A stretch of DNA of 64,000 nt from Actinomycetaceae bacterium. Lineage in GTDB: Bacteria; Actinomycetota; Actinomycetes; Actinomycetales; Actinomycetaceae. The stretch is taken from assembly GCA_030528145.1 (NCBI GenBank), contig JAUMZK010000001.1:124001-188000 (forward strand). Direction: 5' to 3'. The notes under the pieces are model-generated. The model was not told the DNA's origin. It ran no database searches and saw only the letters and a list, made by a program, of their open reading frames with translations. The stretch's first letter is position 1; every line of letters begins with the position of its first letter. Below are positions 17,876 through 26,966 of the stretch, one piece after another. The position numbers and the translations under genes were made by a program.

Positions 17876-19780
17876 TGTTACGACCTCGCCGCGTTTCAGT
17901 TTCGTACCAGGATGCGGCGACTGATCGTAAACCCGCGAAGGGTCAATTCCTAGCAGCCGCGATTCAATATTTACTTTGAACCCCATGTTTTCCAAGGTGG
18001 ATTTTGCATCAGTCATAGAAGTGCCACGGAGGTTTGGCACTATAGCAATTTCGGGTCCGCGCGAAAGTATGTAGGTTATTTGATCTCCACGTAGTGCCTG
18101 GGCACCCTCTGCCATGCTTTGGCTAATTACCTTGCCTTCTGGTACCGAATCGCTGTAGCTTTCAGTGACTGTAGCTTGTAAACCGACCTGAGAAATTAAT
18201 TTAGTTGCTTCTTCTGCTGTTTTTCCCACAAGTCCAGGCACTTTCACAGGTTCGCGCCCCTTGGAAACTGTCAGTTTTACGGCAGTGCCGTGTTTTAGCA
18301 CCGCGCCCGCGCCAGGGTCAGAGGCAATTACCTTCCCTTTAGGCACGGTTATTGAATATTCTTCCTTGATATCTCCGACCGTCAGCTGATGGGTTTTCAG
18401 ATCTGCTATTGCTTGGTCTTTGTCTTTGTCGAGGACGCTGGGAACCCTCACCATCCGCACGCCTTTGGATACCACCAAAGTAACAACCGTGTGGGGCTTT
18501 ACCCGCGTGCCTTGGTCAGGTTTGGAAGCTATCACTTGACCACGCCGCACTTTGTCAGAAAACTCATACTTAGTTTTCGCTTGCAGCTCAGCTTTTTGCA
18601 CTACTTGGACCGCTTTGATCTCTTCTATACCAGTCACTACCGGCACCCTAACGCGCATACCAGGACCAGCAATAAACCACCACGCCACACCGCTGGCGAT
18701 AGCGACAATCAGCAGCACGATTGCCAGCGCTAACACCCAGCGAGGCTTTTTTGGCGGCGTCGGTTCATCAATGGCGCCCACCGGCAGTGCGGAGGTAGCG
18801 CGCCCATAGTTTATTGGTTTCGTATTCGCCAACGACATGGTGGATGTCTGTGTTGGTGGCGGAGGAACCTGCGGTTTCACGTCCGCACGCCGGTCCAAAA
18901 CCTCAGCTGGTAAACTCTCTAGCACCGCACTTATTGCCTCACTGGCTTCGTTCCCATTTTGAGGACGTTCCCAAGGAGAACGTGCCGCTAAAGTGCAAAT
19001 TAGGTTGTCGACCTCGGCGGGAATCCACCCCAAAGATTCCGACAGACGCGGAATATTTTCGTGTACGTGCGACCAGGCGATAGAAATTTGGCTCTTACCA
19101 TCGTAAGGAGGCGTTCCCGCAATCAATTCGTACAGCAAAATGCCCACAGAATATATGTCACTGCGAGCATCAGCTTCACCTTGAGTAACCAATTCGGGGG
19201 CAATATAGGCAACAGTTCCAAGCACCGAACCAGTGGAAGCTAAAGTGGCGTCCGAAATCGCCCTCGCTAAACCAAAATCGGCAACTTTAACTTTGTTATC
19301 TTCGATCAACAAAATATTTTCTGGCTTTACGTCGCGGTGAATCAGCCCAGCCCGGTGTGCAGAAGCTAGTGCTCGCAAAGTATCGCGCACAATTTCCAAG
19401 GAACGACGTAACGAAAAACTGCCCTGCTCTATGAGCAATTGCCGCAAATTTTTTCCCGGAATATATTCCATTACTAAATAACCACAGCCATCCACGATGC
19501 CTTGGTCAAACACGGCCACTACGCCAGGATGTGACAGCCGGGCAGTAGCACGGGCTTCGCGACGAAAACGCGCTACCAAATCTGCAGATTCAGCCAGATG
19601 CCGGTGCATAACCTTGACGGCAACCAGGCGGTCTAAACGTTCGTCGTGCGCCTTGTAAACGGTAGCCATGCCACCGCTTGCGATCTTATCCAAAATTAAA
19701 TAGCGCTCATCGACAATGGCACCGAGCAGAGGGTCCGCTGGTGGAGTTTGGTCCGCGTACATTGTCGATTCTTCAGCCAT
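17861..19780 (-). CDS. pknL: Ser/Thr protein kinase with four PASTA repeats (PknB/PknL type)
   Basis: 639 residues. The cytoplasmic kinase domain has a glycine-rich loop ASGGMATVYKA, VAVKVM lysine, IHRDVKPENILL and ADFGLARA. One membrane helix lies near residues 347-371. Four PASTA repeats of about 65 residues follow to the C-terminus, expected outside the cell to sense peptidoglycan fragments. The symbol follows synteny with aroG and the HTH gene; M. tuberculosis PknL lacks PASTA repeats, so PknB-like is the safer functional label. GarA at 51340 is a possible substrate. Confidence 0.88.
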   Translation of the reverse strand: MAEESTMYADQTPPADPLLGAIVDERYLILDKIASGGMATVYKAHDERLDRLVAVKVMHRHLAESADLVARFRREARATARLSHPGVVAVFDQGIVDGCGYLVMEYIPGKNLRQLLIEQGSFSLRRSLEIVRDTLRALASAHRAGLIHRDVKPENILLIEDNKVKVADFGLARAISDATLASTGSVLGTVAYIAPELVTQGEADARSDIYSVGILLYELIAGTPPYDGKSQISIAWSHVHENIPRLSESLGWIPAEVDNLICTLAARSPWERPQNGNEASEAISAVLESLPAEVLDRRADVKPQVPPPPTQTSTMSLANTKPINYGRATSALPVGAIDEPTPPKKPRWVLALAIVLLIVAIASGVAWWFIAGPGMRVRVPVVTGIEEIKAVQVVQKAELQAKTKYEFSDKVRRGQVIASKPDQGTRVKPHTVVTLVVSKGVRMVRVPSVLDKDKDQAIADLKTHQLTVGDIKEEYSITVPKGKVIASDPGAGAVLKHGTAVKLTVSKGREPVKVPGLVGKTAEEATKLISQVGLQATVTESYSDSVPEGKVISQSMAEGAQALRGDQITYILSRGPEIAIVPNLRGTSMTDAKSTLENMGFKVNIESRLLGIDPSRVYDQSPHPGTKLKRGEVVTLIHI

Positions 19781-19786
19781 GGGCTA

Positions 19787-19792
19787 ATTCTA
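19787..19792 (-). promoter_or_regulatory. Leaderless -10 box TAGAAT
   Basis: TAGAAT on the minus strand, then six bases, then ATG of the kinase. No Shine-Dalgarno sequence is present. Confidence 0.5.
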
Positions 19793-19823
19793 CGATAGGT
19801 GCGACTTTTCCGCGTTTACCCTC

Positions 19824-19829
19824 TAGACT
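19824..19829 (+). promoter_or_regulatory. Leaderless -10 box TAGACT
   Basis: TAGACT, six bases, then ATG of the HTH gene. It is divergent from the kinase promoter 31 bases away. Confidence 0.5.
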
Positions 19830-19835
19830 ACAACC

Positions 19836-20177
19836 ATGGATCACAAGTTAATTCCAGTAGAAGAAGCAGCCCAGCTGTTGCAGATCCCACTTTCACGGCT
19901 GAAAACCCAAATTCGAAATAATAAGGTTGGGTCTATGCGAGACGGGAAAACATTGTGCGTTCCCGCCGATTTTTTGCATCAAGCGGGTGGTGGATGGGAA
20001 TTCGTTCCGGGGCTGGAAGGCGTTATGACGGTTTTAATTGACGCCGGATTTACTCATGCAGAGGCGACAGTATGGCTGTTAGAAGGCGATCAGAATTTCC
20101 CAGAATCCCCCGTGTTAGCCCTGTTACATGGGCGAAAAAAGGAAGTTAATTCCTACGCCCGTTCCCTCGCATACTAA
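19836..20177 (+). CDS. HTH DNA-binding protein, Rv2175c-like
   Basis: 113 residues. An N-terminal winged or MerR-like helix-turn-helix (VEEAAQLLQIPLSRLKTQIR) precedes a C-terminal region with GLEGVMTVLIDAGFTHAEA and WLLEGDQN, as in the Rv2175c family. In M. tuberculosis that protein is phosphorylated by the neighbouring PknL, which blocks DNA binding. The divergent kinase supports the same pairing here. The ATG appears leaderless. It ends 11 bases from the convergent polyprenyl synthase stop. Confidence 0.8.
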   Translation: MDHKLIPVEEAAQLLQIPLSRLKTQIRNNKVGSMRDGKTLCVPADFLHQAGGGWEFVPGLEGVMTVLIDAGFTHAEATVWLLEGDQNFPESPVLALLHGRKKEVNSYARSLAY

Positions 20178-20188
20178 CTTACCGCCCG

Positions 20189-21223
20189 CTAATACCGCCT
20201 TTTTGTGAGGCGATCGCGGTAGTTAGAAAGCATTTGTTTGTTCTGTATGTCGAGGGCGAAAAGGCAGTTTTCGCCCTCAGTAATCTGGGTTTCTATTAGT
20301 TTTTCGTGCGCTGCAAACGCGCCACATTCGATTATCTCCGTGCGCATCCAGTGAACTTCGTCGAAGGATAACTCGGTGCCAAGCAAGCGCAAAAATTTTG
20401 CTCTGTTCTGCGATTTTTGTAAGGTGAGCGCAACCAGCGCGGTGCGTTTACCTTCCCGCAAGTCGTCCCCGGCCGGTTTACCGGTAACGGTAGGGTCACC
20501 AAAAACTCCCAATTCGTCATCGCGCAGCTGGAAGGCGCGCCCCCACGGTTCGAGGACGCCTGCTAACGCTTCAGCATTTGTGTTACCCGCTAGTAGCGCC
20601 CCAAATATGACCGGGGCAGATACCGAATAGCGGGCTGACTTATACGTAATCACCTGCATAGCATTAGTGAACGCAACCTGCGGATCATCTAAGCGAGGAT
20701 CGCCCTCAGAAATACAATCAAAGAACTGACCTGCCCCCACTTCGGTGGTCATTTTGGCGAAAAACAGGCTGGCTGCGTGCATGCCAGAGAGCATGACTGC
20801 TTGGTGTGCTTGCTCAAAAGCTAACGACATGAGCAAGTCACCAGCTAGAATCGCCAAATCTCGTCCCTGAACTTGGGCATTTTGACGCAAACTACTGTTT
20901 CGCACTGCCGCCTCGAAATAGCGGTGCAAAGACTGTTTGCCACGACGCGTGTCAGCATTATCTACTATGTCATCGTGGGCGAGGGCGCTGGCTTGATAAA
21001 GTTCTACGGCTGCCGCTCCTGACAGCAAGGCTGCCTGGTTGGTCCCCGCAAACAGTTCGTATCCCAACGCTAACCCCTGGGCGCGCAATCGCTTTCCGCC
21101 GAAAACGTAAAGGTCAAGCCCGCCTCGCAGTAGGGGAAGGAGGGGTTGTTCAACCCACAATTCCTGCCAGTGGTTCAATATTTTGTTCAGATGGGAATCG
21201 AGATTTTGCACAGAAAATCGCAT
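20189..21223 (-). CDS. Polyprenyl diphosphate synthase (IdsA-like)
   Basis: 344 residues, a trans-isoprenyl diphosphate synthase that extends allylic diphosphates with isopentenyl diphosphate. The first aspartate-rich motif is DDIVDNADTRRG and the second is RDDELGVFGDP, with FGGKRLRAQG near the N-terminus. Chain length cannot be read. Synteny with Rv2173 (idsA2) supports a geranylgeranyl-type product. The ATG is inferred leaderless. Two copies of GAGGGCG form an inverted repeat in its C-terminal coding region. Confidence 0.88.
   Translation of the reverse strand: MRFSVQNLDSHLNKILNHWQELWVEQPLLPLLRGGLDLYVFGGKRLRAQGLALGYELFAGTNQAALLSGAAAVELYQASALAHDDIVDNADTRRGKQSLHRYFEAAVRNSSLRQNAQVQGRDLAILAGDLLMSLAFEQAHQAVMLSGMHAASLFFAKMTTEVGAGQFFDCISEGDPRLDDPQVAFTNAMQVITYKSARYSVSAPVIFGALLAGNTNAEALAGVLEPWGRAFQLRDDELGVFGDPTVTGKPAGDDLREGKRTALVALTLQKSQNRAKFLRLLGTELSFDEVHWMRTEIIECGAFAAHEKLIETQITEGENCLFALDIQNKQMLSNYRDRLTKRRY
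20247..20278. repeat. Inverted repeat of the GAGGGCG word inside a gene
   Basis: GAGGGCGAAAA and its complement TTTTCGCCCTC face each other across five bases inside the polyprenyl synthase coding sequence. The hairpin could form in mRNA. It is built from two copies of the window-wide motif. Confidence 0.6.
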
Positions 21224-21229
21224 GGAAAC

Positions 21230-21235
21230 AATGTA
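21230..21235 (-). promoter_or_regulatory. Leaderless -10 box TACATT
   Basis: TACATT on the minus strand ends six bases before the ATG of the polyprenyl synthase. Confidence 0.5.
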
Positions 21236-21263
21236 ACAAAAACATTCAGGGAGTAAAGGTTGT

Positions 21264-21269
21264 TATAAT
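21264..21269 (+). promoter_or_regulatory. sigA promoter -10 box TATAAT
   Basis: A consensus TATAAT lies 42 bases before the sigA GTG. The -35 region is weak. Confidence 0.5.
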
Positions 21270-21310
21270 GTCTAATTAGCGCTCAAGGCAATCTAAGCGA
21301 AAGGGCATTC

Positions 21311-22531
21311 GTGGCGACCTCCAAAAAGTCTCGCGGGAAAACAGCCGCCAAATCCAGTGATTCGGTAAAGACCAAGACTAATAGTTCCGCAAAAAATGCG
21401 GCTACTACTGCCAAGGCAGCGGCACCTGCAACCGGTGAAGCTGCCGCATTCGGCGAAGTCAAGGAAGAGCAGACCGTAGTCAAAGCTGCCGCTCCAGGAG
21501 GGGGACGCAGAATGAGCGCTCGTCGCGTCGGAAAGAAGGTCCGTTCGGAAAAGTCCGGGTTCACTATCAGTGAATCTGATGAGGCTGACGAACCCGCACA
21601 GCAAGTTACTGTTGCAGGCGCGACCGCAGACCCAGTCAAGGACTACCTTAAGCAAATAGGCAAGGTTCCACTGCTTAATGCAGAGCAAGAAGTAGATTTG
21701 GCCCGGCGTATCGAGGCTGGTTTGTACGCAGAACACAAACTGAAAGCAGACGCCGAAACTTTGACCTCCAAGGAACGTCGCGACTTGCACACCATCATGG
21801 TTGATGGGCAGTACGCCAAAAACCACTTGTTGGAAGCCAATTTACGTCTGGTGGTGTCGTTGGCAAAGCGCTACACCGGCAGGGGCATGCTATTTTTGGA
21901 TCTCATCCAAGAAGGCAACTTGGGGCTCATTAGGGCGGTGGAAAAGTTCGACTACTCTAAGGGTTACAAATTCAGTACCTACGCGACCTGGTGGATCAGG
22001 CAGGCTATTACGAGGGCGATGGCAGACCAGGCTCGTACCATTCGTATTCCTGTCCACATGGTAGAAGTAATTAATAAGTTGGCGCGCGTGCAACGCCAAA
22101 TGTTGCAGGATTTGGGTCGCGAACCAACTCCCGAGGAATTAGCTAAAGAATTAGACATGACTCCTGAAAAGGTAGTCGAAGTGCAAAAGTACGGGCGGGA
22201 GCCGATTTCTTTACACACTCCGCTGGGTGAAGATGGGGACAGCGAATTTGGGGATCTAATTGAAGATTCCGAAGCGGTGGTTCCGGCTGATGCCGTGTCC
22301 TTTACGTTGTTACAAGAGCAGTTGCACCGCGTTCTTGACACTTTGTCAGAACGCGAAGCGGGCGTAGTTTCTATGCGCTTCGGTTTAGGCGATGGTCAGC
22401 CCAAAACTTTGGATGAAATTGGCAAAGTTTACGGGGTTACCAGGGAACGCATCCGGCAAATCGAGTCAAAAACAATGTCGAAGTTGCGTCACCCGTCCCG
22501 TTCCCAAGTTTTGCGTGACTACTTGGACTAG
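21311..22531 (+). CDS. sigA: Primary RNA polymerase sigma factor
   Basis: 406 residues, the principal sigma-70. The N-terminal 90 residues are Lys/Ala-rich and unconserved; region 1.2 begins at [13 protein letters not shown], region 2 contains [20 protein letters not shown] and [13 protein letters not shown], and region 4.2 contains [12 protein letters not shown]. It directs RNA polymerase to TATAAT-type promoters such as those seen here. GTG start with a GAAAGGG site. The terminator downstream is clear. RbpA at 57141 is its expected partner. Confidence 0.95.
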   Translation: MATSKKSRGKTAAKSSDSVKTKTNSSAKNAATTAKAAAPATGEAAAFGEVKEEQTVVKAAAPGGGRRMSARRVGKKVRSEKSGFTISESDEADEPAQQVTVAGATADPVKDYLKQIGKVPLLNAEQEVDLARRIEAGLYAEHKLKADAETLTSKERRDLHTIMVDGQYAKNHLLEANLRLVVSLAKRYTGRGMLFLDLIQEGNLGLIRAVEKFDYSKGYKFSTYATWWIRQAITRAMADQARTIRIPVHMVEVINKLARVQRQMLQDLGREPTPEELAKELDMTPEKVVEVQKYGREPISLHTPLGEDGDSEFGDLIEDSEAVVPADAVSFTLLQEQLHRVLDTLSEREAGVVSMRFGLGDGQPKTLDEIGKVYGVTRERIRQIESKTMSKLRHPSRSQVLRDYLD

Positions 22532-22562
22532 TAGGTCACCGCAGTACTGGTGAGCACACAAG

Positions 22563-22590
22563 AATAGCGGCGAAATCGCCGCTATTTTCA
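22563..22590. terminator. Terminator after sigA
   Basis: AATAGCGGCG and CGCCGCTATT form a 10-bp stem with a short AT loop, followed by TTTT. It also borders the stop of the convergent DUF7455 gene. Confidence 0.85.
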
Positions 22591-22794
22591 CATCTGCGAG
22601 TCTAAGGATCCAGTTGGGTCTTCAATGCGCGCCCCTTGACTGCGAAGTTTTTCGTGAAAGCGTCTACCATGGTGGGCGCAAAAGAGAAGATCCCCGCTGT
22701 TTAGATGGGCGCGAATAACCGCCTGCGCGCCACAGGCATCACAACGGTCAGCAGCAGTGAATGTAACTTCTCTTTCAATAGTTGCAGTTTGCAT
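22588..22794 (-). CDS. DUF7455 small zinc-finger-like protein
   Basis: 68 residues from MQTATIE. The paired motifs RCDACGAQA and FCAHHGRRFHEK look like a small treble-clef or ribbon metal site, and the protein typically sits between sigA and the topoisomerase IV genes in actinobacteria. The function is unknown. CACAAT six bases before this ATG favours it over an in-frame ATG 13 codons upstream. Confidence 0.75.
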   Translation of the reverse strand: MQTATIEREVTFTAADRCDACGAQAVIRAHLNSGDLLFCAHHGRRFHEKLRSQGARIEDPTGSLDSQM

Positions 22795-22800
22795 AAAGCT

Positions 22801-22806
22801 ATTGTG
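22801..22806 (-). promoter_or_regulatory. Leaderless -10 box CACAAT
   Basis: CACAAT on the minus strand ends six bases before the chosen ATG of the DUF7455 gene. Confidence 0.3.
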
Positions 22807-22886
22807 GCAATTCCTGAACATAAAGACTGACAATTACGCCAGCGGCACAAAGCCGCGTCGGTGCAAATTCAGTAATGTTTTATTAC

Positions 22887-22892
22887 TAAACT
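22887..22892 (+). promoter_or_regulatory. Leaderless -10 box TAAACT
   Basis: TAAACT, six bases, then the GTG of parE. The same hexamer and spacing recur before three other genes in the window. Confidence 0.5.
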
Positions 22893-22898
22893 GTTCTC

Positions 22899-24992
22899 GT
22901 GGCTAAATCATCTGAATACACCGCGCGACACCTGACCGTCCTCGAAGGATTAGAAGCGGTGCGCAAACGTCCAGGTATGTACATTGGTTCGACTGACCAC
23001 CGGGGACTAATGCACTGCGTGTGGGAAATTATCGACAACTCGGTTGATGAAGCAGTCGAAGGGCATTGCCACAATATTGAGGTGGTCATTCACGACGATC
23101 ACTCCATTTCAGTTTCCGATGACGGTCGGGGTATTCCAGTTGACGAGGTCGTTGGGACTGGACTTTCTGGCGTTGAAGTGGTCTATACCAAACTGCACGC
23201 GGGGGGTAAGTTTGGTTCTGGTAATTATGCGGCGGCAGGTGGGCTGCACGGGGTAGGCGCTTCGGTGGTCAATGCGCTCTCGGCACGTTTAGATGTGCAA
23301 GTGGACCGTGGTGGCAAGACCCACCAAATGAGTTTTCGGCGTGGCGAACCGGGAGAGTTTGACGATAGTGCCGGGCGTACCCCAAATTCACCTTTTGCGC
23401 CATTCACCGAATCTTCCCGCCTCAAAATAGTGGGCAAAACGAAACGTGGAGTAACCGGCACTCGTGTTCGCTTCTGGGCGGACTTTCAGATATTTCCAAA
23501 AACTGAGGGTTTTGATTGGGAAAAATTAACCCAACGAGCACGCCAAACTTCTTTCCTGGTCCCCACCCTCACTATTACATGTGTAGACGAGCGCGAAGGT
23601 CAGCAAAATAAGGAAGTTTTCCACCACAGTGGTGGGGCCGTCGACTACGTCGACTATTTAGCAAAAGATAGCCCAGTAAACAAAACCTGGCATTTCACGG
23701 GCGCCTACGATTACAAAGAAACTGTTCAAGAATTGGGTGCGAACGGACATTTAACGCCAGCAGAGCGGACCCGCACGTGCTATGTCGAGACCGCAATGCG
23801 GTGGGGCAGTGGGTACGAAACGACAGTTCAGTCCTTCGTGAACATTATTGCTACGCCCAAGGGCGGCACGCACGTTAGCGGTTTCGAGCAAGCCTTGCTG
23901 CGCCACTTACGCAGCGAAATTGAAGATTCTGCGCGTCGCCTAAAACTCACAAAAAAAGATTCTCGAGTGGAAAAGGACGATGTTTTAGCTGGTCTTACCG
24001 CAGTTGTTACCGTGCGCATTCCCGAACCACAATTCGAGGGGCAAACAAAAGAAATATTAGGAACGCCCCAAGCCCGGACGGCGGTCGCCAAAATAGTTGG
24101 CGACGGACTCAAAGCCCAATTGACTTCCACAAAACGCGACCAAAAAGCGGAAGCCTTGGCGATCATGGAAAAAATTGTCGGCGAAATGCGCGCCCGCATT
24201 TCAGCACGTACGCAAAAAGAGATTTCGCGGCGAAAAAACGCCTTGGAAGCCTCCACTTTGCCGGCAAAACTGGCTGATTGTCGCAGTGCCGACGTAGCAA
24301 AAACTGAACTTTTCATAGTAGAGGGGGACTCCGCCCTCGGAACGGCAAAAGTGGCGCGCAATTCCGAATTTCAAGCGTTGCTACCGATACGCGGCAAAAT
24401 TCTGAACGTACAAAAAGCCTCCACCGCAGAAATTCTTTCCAACGCTGAATGCGCTGCCATTATTCAAGTTATCGGTGCTGGTAGTGGGCGCAGTTTTGAT
24501 TTAGATGCAGTGCGATACGACAAAATAATTATGATGACGGACGCGGACGTTGACGGCGCTCACATTCGAACCTTGTTACTCACGCTATTTTTCCGCTACA
24601 TGCGCCCACTAGTGGAGGCAGGCAGGGTATACGCGGCAGTCCCCCCACTGCACCGCATTGAAGTGGCACGGGCGCGAAAGAAAGAGTACATATACACTTA
24701 CTCTGAAGCCCAATTACACGAGAAAATCAGGGCGCTAAAGAAGGCAAGGAAGACATACAAGGAACCAATTCAACGCTACAAGGGTCTGGGAGAAATGGAC
24801 GCTGACCAGTTGGCAGAAACCACAATGGACCCCACCCACCGCACTTTGCGCCGCATAACTGTAGCTGACGCGGAAGCCAGTTTGAAAGCTGAGGAGACCT
24901 TCGAGCTGCTGATGGGATCGTTAGTTCCGCCCCGCCGCGATTTCATAGTCGATGGCGCAAACCAATTTGATCGTCAAAAGATCGATGCGTAA
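22899..24992 (+). CDS. parE: DNA topoisomerase IV subunit B (type IIA)
   Basis: 697 residues. The GHKL ATPase domain includes RPGMYIGSTD and GRGIPVD; the Toprim domain includes FIVEGDSALG and TDADVDGAHI; the C-terminal PIQRYKGLGEMDADQL is the usual GyrB/ParE tail. It powers decatenation with the ParC-like subunit at 26956. Actinobacteria often label this second type IIA pair ParE/ParC or GyrB2/GyrA2; no adjacent recF or dnaN is present, which disfavours gyrB. GTG start, apparently leaderless. Confidence 0.88.
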   Translation: MAKSSEYTARHLTVLEGLEAVRKRPGMYIGSTDHRGLMHCVWEIIDNSVDEAVEGHCHNIEVVIHDDHSISVSDDGRGIPVDEVVGTGLSGVEVVYTKLHAGGKFGSGNYAAAGGLHGVGASVVNALSARLDVQVDRGGKTHQMSFRRGEPGEFDDSAGRTPNSPFAPFTESSRLKIVGKTKRGVTGTRVRFWADFQIFPKTEGFDWEKLTQRARQTSFLVPTLTITCVDEREGQQNKEVFHHSGGAVDYVDYLAKDSPVNKTWHFTGAYDYKETVQELGANGHLTPAERTRTCYVETAMRWGSGYETTVQSFVNIIATPKGGTHVSGFEQALLRHLRSEIEDSARRLKLTKKDSRVEKDDVLAGLTAVVTVRIPEPQFEGQTKEILGTPQARTAVAKIVGDGLKAQLTSTKRDQKAEALAIMEKIVGEMRARISARTQKEISRRKNALEASTLPAKLADCRSADVAKTELFIVEGDSALGTAKVARNSEFQALLPIRGKILNVQKASTAEILSNAECAAIIQVIGAGSGRSFDLDAVRYDKIIMMTDADVDGAHIRTLLLTLFFRYMRPLVEAGRVYAAVPPLHRIEVARARKKEYIYTYSEAQLHEKIRALKKARKTYKEPIQRYKGLGEMDADQLAETTMDPTHRTLRRITVADAEASLKAEETFELLMGSLVPPRRDFIVDGANQFDRQKIDA

Positions 24993-25016
24993 CAGCTGAG
25001 TTTTTGACAAATCCCG

Positions 25017-25022
25017 TACAAT
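25017..25022 (+). promoter_or_regulatory. Leaderless -10 box TACAAT
   Basis: TACAAT ends seven bases before the GTG of the first GNAT gene. No ribosome-binding site is present. Confidence 0.45.
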
Positions 25023-25029
25023 AGACATT

Positions 25030-26025
25030 GTGACCGCACTAAAAGAACGCCTGAAGACGCCCCAAACAGCTCCTTACCCAGGGGCGCACTTGGGTCTGAC
25101 CTGGCGGGCGGCCCGACCTAGCGACGAACAGTTAGTGTACGACTTCATTGCTGCGTGCGAAAATTCTGAGGGCGCTATCCGCAATACTTCTCGCGCCCAA
25201 ATTTCCGCTATGGTTACCCCTTCGCGAGCTGTAGACGCTTTGCTCGGTTTTACTCCGGGCGGCGAATTGGCTACTTTTGCGGCAGTGGAAGTTGAAGAAG
25301 GCAACGAGGACGTTGCGCGGGCAGGGATTTTCGCTTCCGTAGATCCCACATGGCGAGGGCTTGGGATAGGGCGCGCGGTGTTGCTATGGCAGGATGCGCG
25401 GGCACGGCAATTGCTAACAGCAGTCTATGGTGCTGATGCACAAATACCAGCAAGCATTTACAACATTGTCGAATCCAGGCAAGTCGACCGGCGGCGCATG
25501 TACATTGCGGGGGGATTTTCTGCGAAAGCTGAGTTAGTGGCGTTGACGCGCGATCTGTCGGCTCCCCTTTCGCGTATTTATTACGAGGGCGGACACACGG
25601 TTTCGGCTGCTTCGTTGCAATACGATGCACTGGAGCGATTGGTGAAAACGGGGACGTCCTCGAAAGCTGCCACGAAAGCGCAAGTCGTTAGGTGGCTTCG
25701 CCAGCTGTATTACGAAATGGACCACGACCTGTCCAAAGTGATGGTAGCGGACGGTCCAATTGCCGCTATTTTGGCGGTTCGTCCACAGACGCCTTTTATT
25801 GAGGACGCCGACGTACACTGTCGTATTGTCGCGGCTGATACTAATGCTCGCTCCGCAGTGGTGGGGGCGCTAATGGGCGAAATCGGCACTGTTGCTGCTG
25901 CTTCCGGGGTAAGATCACTCAGTCTCGAAGTAGAGTCGGAAGCGGACTGGGTTATTGACCCATTGGTGCAAATGCACGGGTTTATCGAAGTCGGTCGGCG
26001 TAAGCTTTATGCAATTGAGTTCTAA
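25030..26025 (+). CDS. Tandem GNAT acetyltransferase, first of pair
   Basis: 331 residues, long enough for two GNAT folds. The N-terminal half has an acetyl-CoA-binding segment WRGLGIGRAVLLW; the C-terminal half is more divergent. The substrate is unknown, and a mycothiol-synthase-like or small-molecule N-acetyltransferase role is only a guess. Its stop overlaps the start of the next gene as TAATG, so the two are translationally coupled. The pair sits between parE and parC. Confidence 0.75.
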   Translation: MTALKERLKTPQTAPYPGAHLGLTWRAARPSDEQLVYDFIAACENSEGAIRNTSRAQISAMVTPSRAVDALLGFTPGGELATFAAVEVEEGNEDVARAGIFASVDPTWRGLGIGRAVLLWQDARARQLLTAVYGADAQIPASIYNIVESRQVDRRRMYIAGGFSAKAELVALTRDLSAPLSRIYYEGGHTVSAASLQYDALERLVKTGTSSKAATKAQVVRWLRQLYYEMDHDLSKVMVADGPIAAILAVRPQTPFIEDADVHCRIVAADTNARSAVVGALMGEIGTVAAASGVRSLSLEVESEADWVIDPLVQMHGFIEVGRRKLYAIEF

Positions 26026-26966
26026 TGGCGGTTTGGCGCACTCTCAACGAGAAAGGTGTAGATGCACTGGCACAGCTAATTGCGGCATGCGAGAGCTACG
26101 ATAATCCGCCCTACCGCACTTCGCTGGCAGAAATAGAAGAACTGTTTTCTCCCCAAACTAGGTGGCAGGCAATAGCGGCATATGATGACGCAGGCGAAAT
26201 GATGGCTTACAGTTACGTGCATCGTACAGAGCAGGGGGCTGGCAGAGTAGTTTGCGGAGGCGCAGTACACCCGCGCGCGCGCGAACTAGGTCTGGGAACT
26301 TACGCGATTAACTGGCAATTACAGGCGGCAAAGACCTTGCTGCCTACGAGCGGCACTATTGTTACGCACGTGGATGATGGTCACGACGATTTAGCTACTG
26401 TTTTGGACGAACTTGGTTTTGAGTGGACGCAAACCTTTTACGAACTGCGAGCGAAACTCGAAGAGGAAGTGCCTTCCCCGGAGCCGGTACCGTTTGTAGA
26501 AATTGCCGCGTGGAACGAAGAATTAGACGAACAAATTCGCACCTATGTGAATAATTTTACCCCTGACGGTCAGGCGTTATCACTTGCAGCTTGGCAGCTG
26601 GGACGTTCTGCCTTCGCAGCCGACGCATCTTTTGTGGCTTTGGACAAAAATACGGACCGCAGCACTATTGCCGGGTTTGTTCTGTGTTCGAGGTACGAAC
26701 AAGATTGGGATGCCTTGGGAATTACCGAAGGGTACGTAGACATTTTGGTTGTGGACGAAAAATGGCGCGATACCTCGCTGGGTAAGCAATTGCTCACCCA
26801 GGTAATGGGCAGCTTTCAGACAGCTGGTCTAGAGGCAGTGGCAGCTGCGGTTGCTTCCAACACGGACGGAGGAGCCACCAGCCTTTATCACGAACTCGGT
26901 TTTCGCACGGTAGGGCGTACGCGCACTTTCACCATGCAGTACGCGCCACCGCGTGCTAACCAATAA
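26025..26966 (+). CDS. Tandem GNAT acetyltransferase, second of pair
   Basis: 313 residues, a relative of the gene just upstream. Its first domain has HPRARELGLGTYAI; the second ends with the typical GNAT tail SLYHELGFRTVGRTRTFTMQY after KWRDTSLGKQLL. The last domain lacks a clean RxxGxG loop. It probably acts with or on the same substrate class as its partner. The final 11 bases overlap parC tail to tail. Confidence 0.75.
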   Translation: MAVWRTLNEKGVDALAQLIAACESYDNPPYRTSLAEIEELFSPQTRWQAIAAYDDAGEMMAYSYVHRTEQGAGRVVCGGAVHPRARELGLGTYAINWQLQAAKTLLPTSGTIVTHVDDGHDDLATVLDELGFEWTQTFYELRAKLEEEVPSPEPVPFVEIAAWNEELDEQIRTYVNNFTPDGQALSLAAWQLGRSAFAADASFVALDKNTDRSTIAGFVLCSRYEQDWDALGITEGYVDILVVDEKWRDTSLGKQLLTQVMGSFQTAGLEAVAAAVASNTDGGATSLYHELGFRTVGRTRTFTMQYAPPRANQ

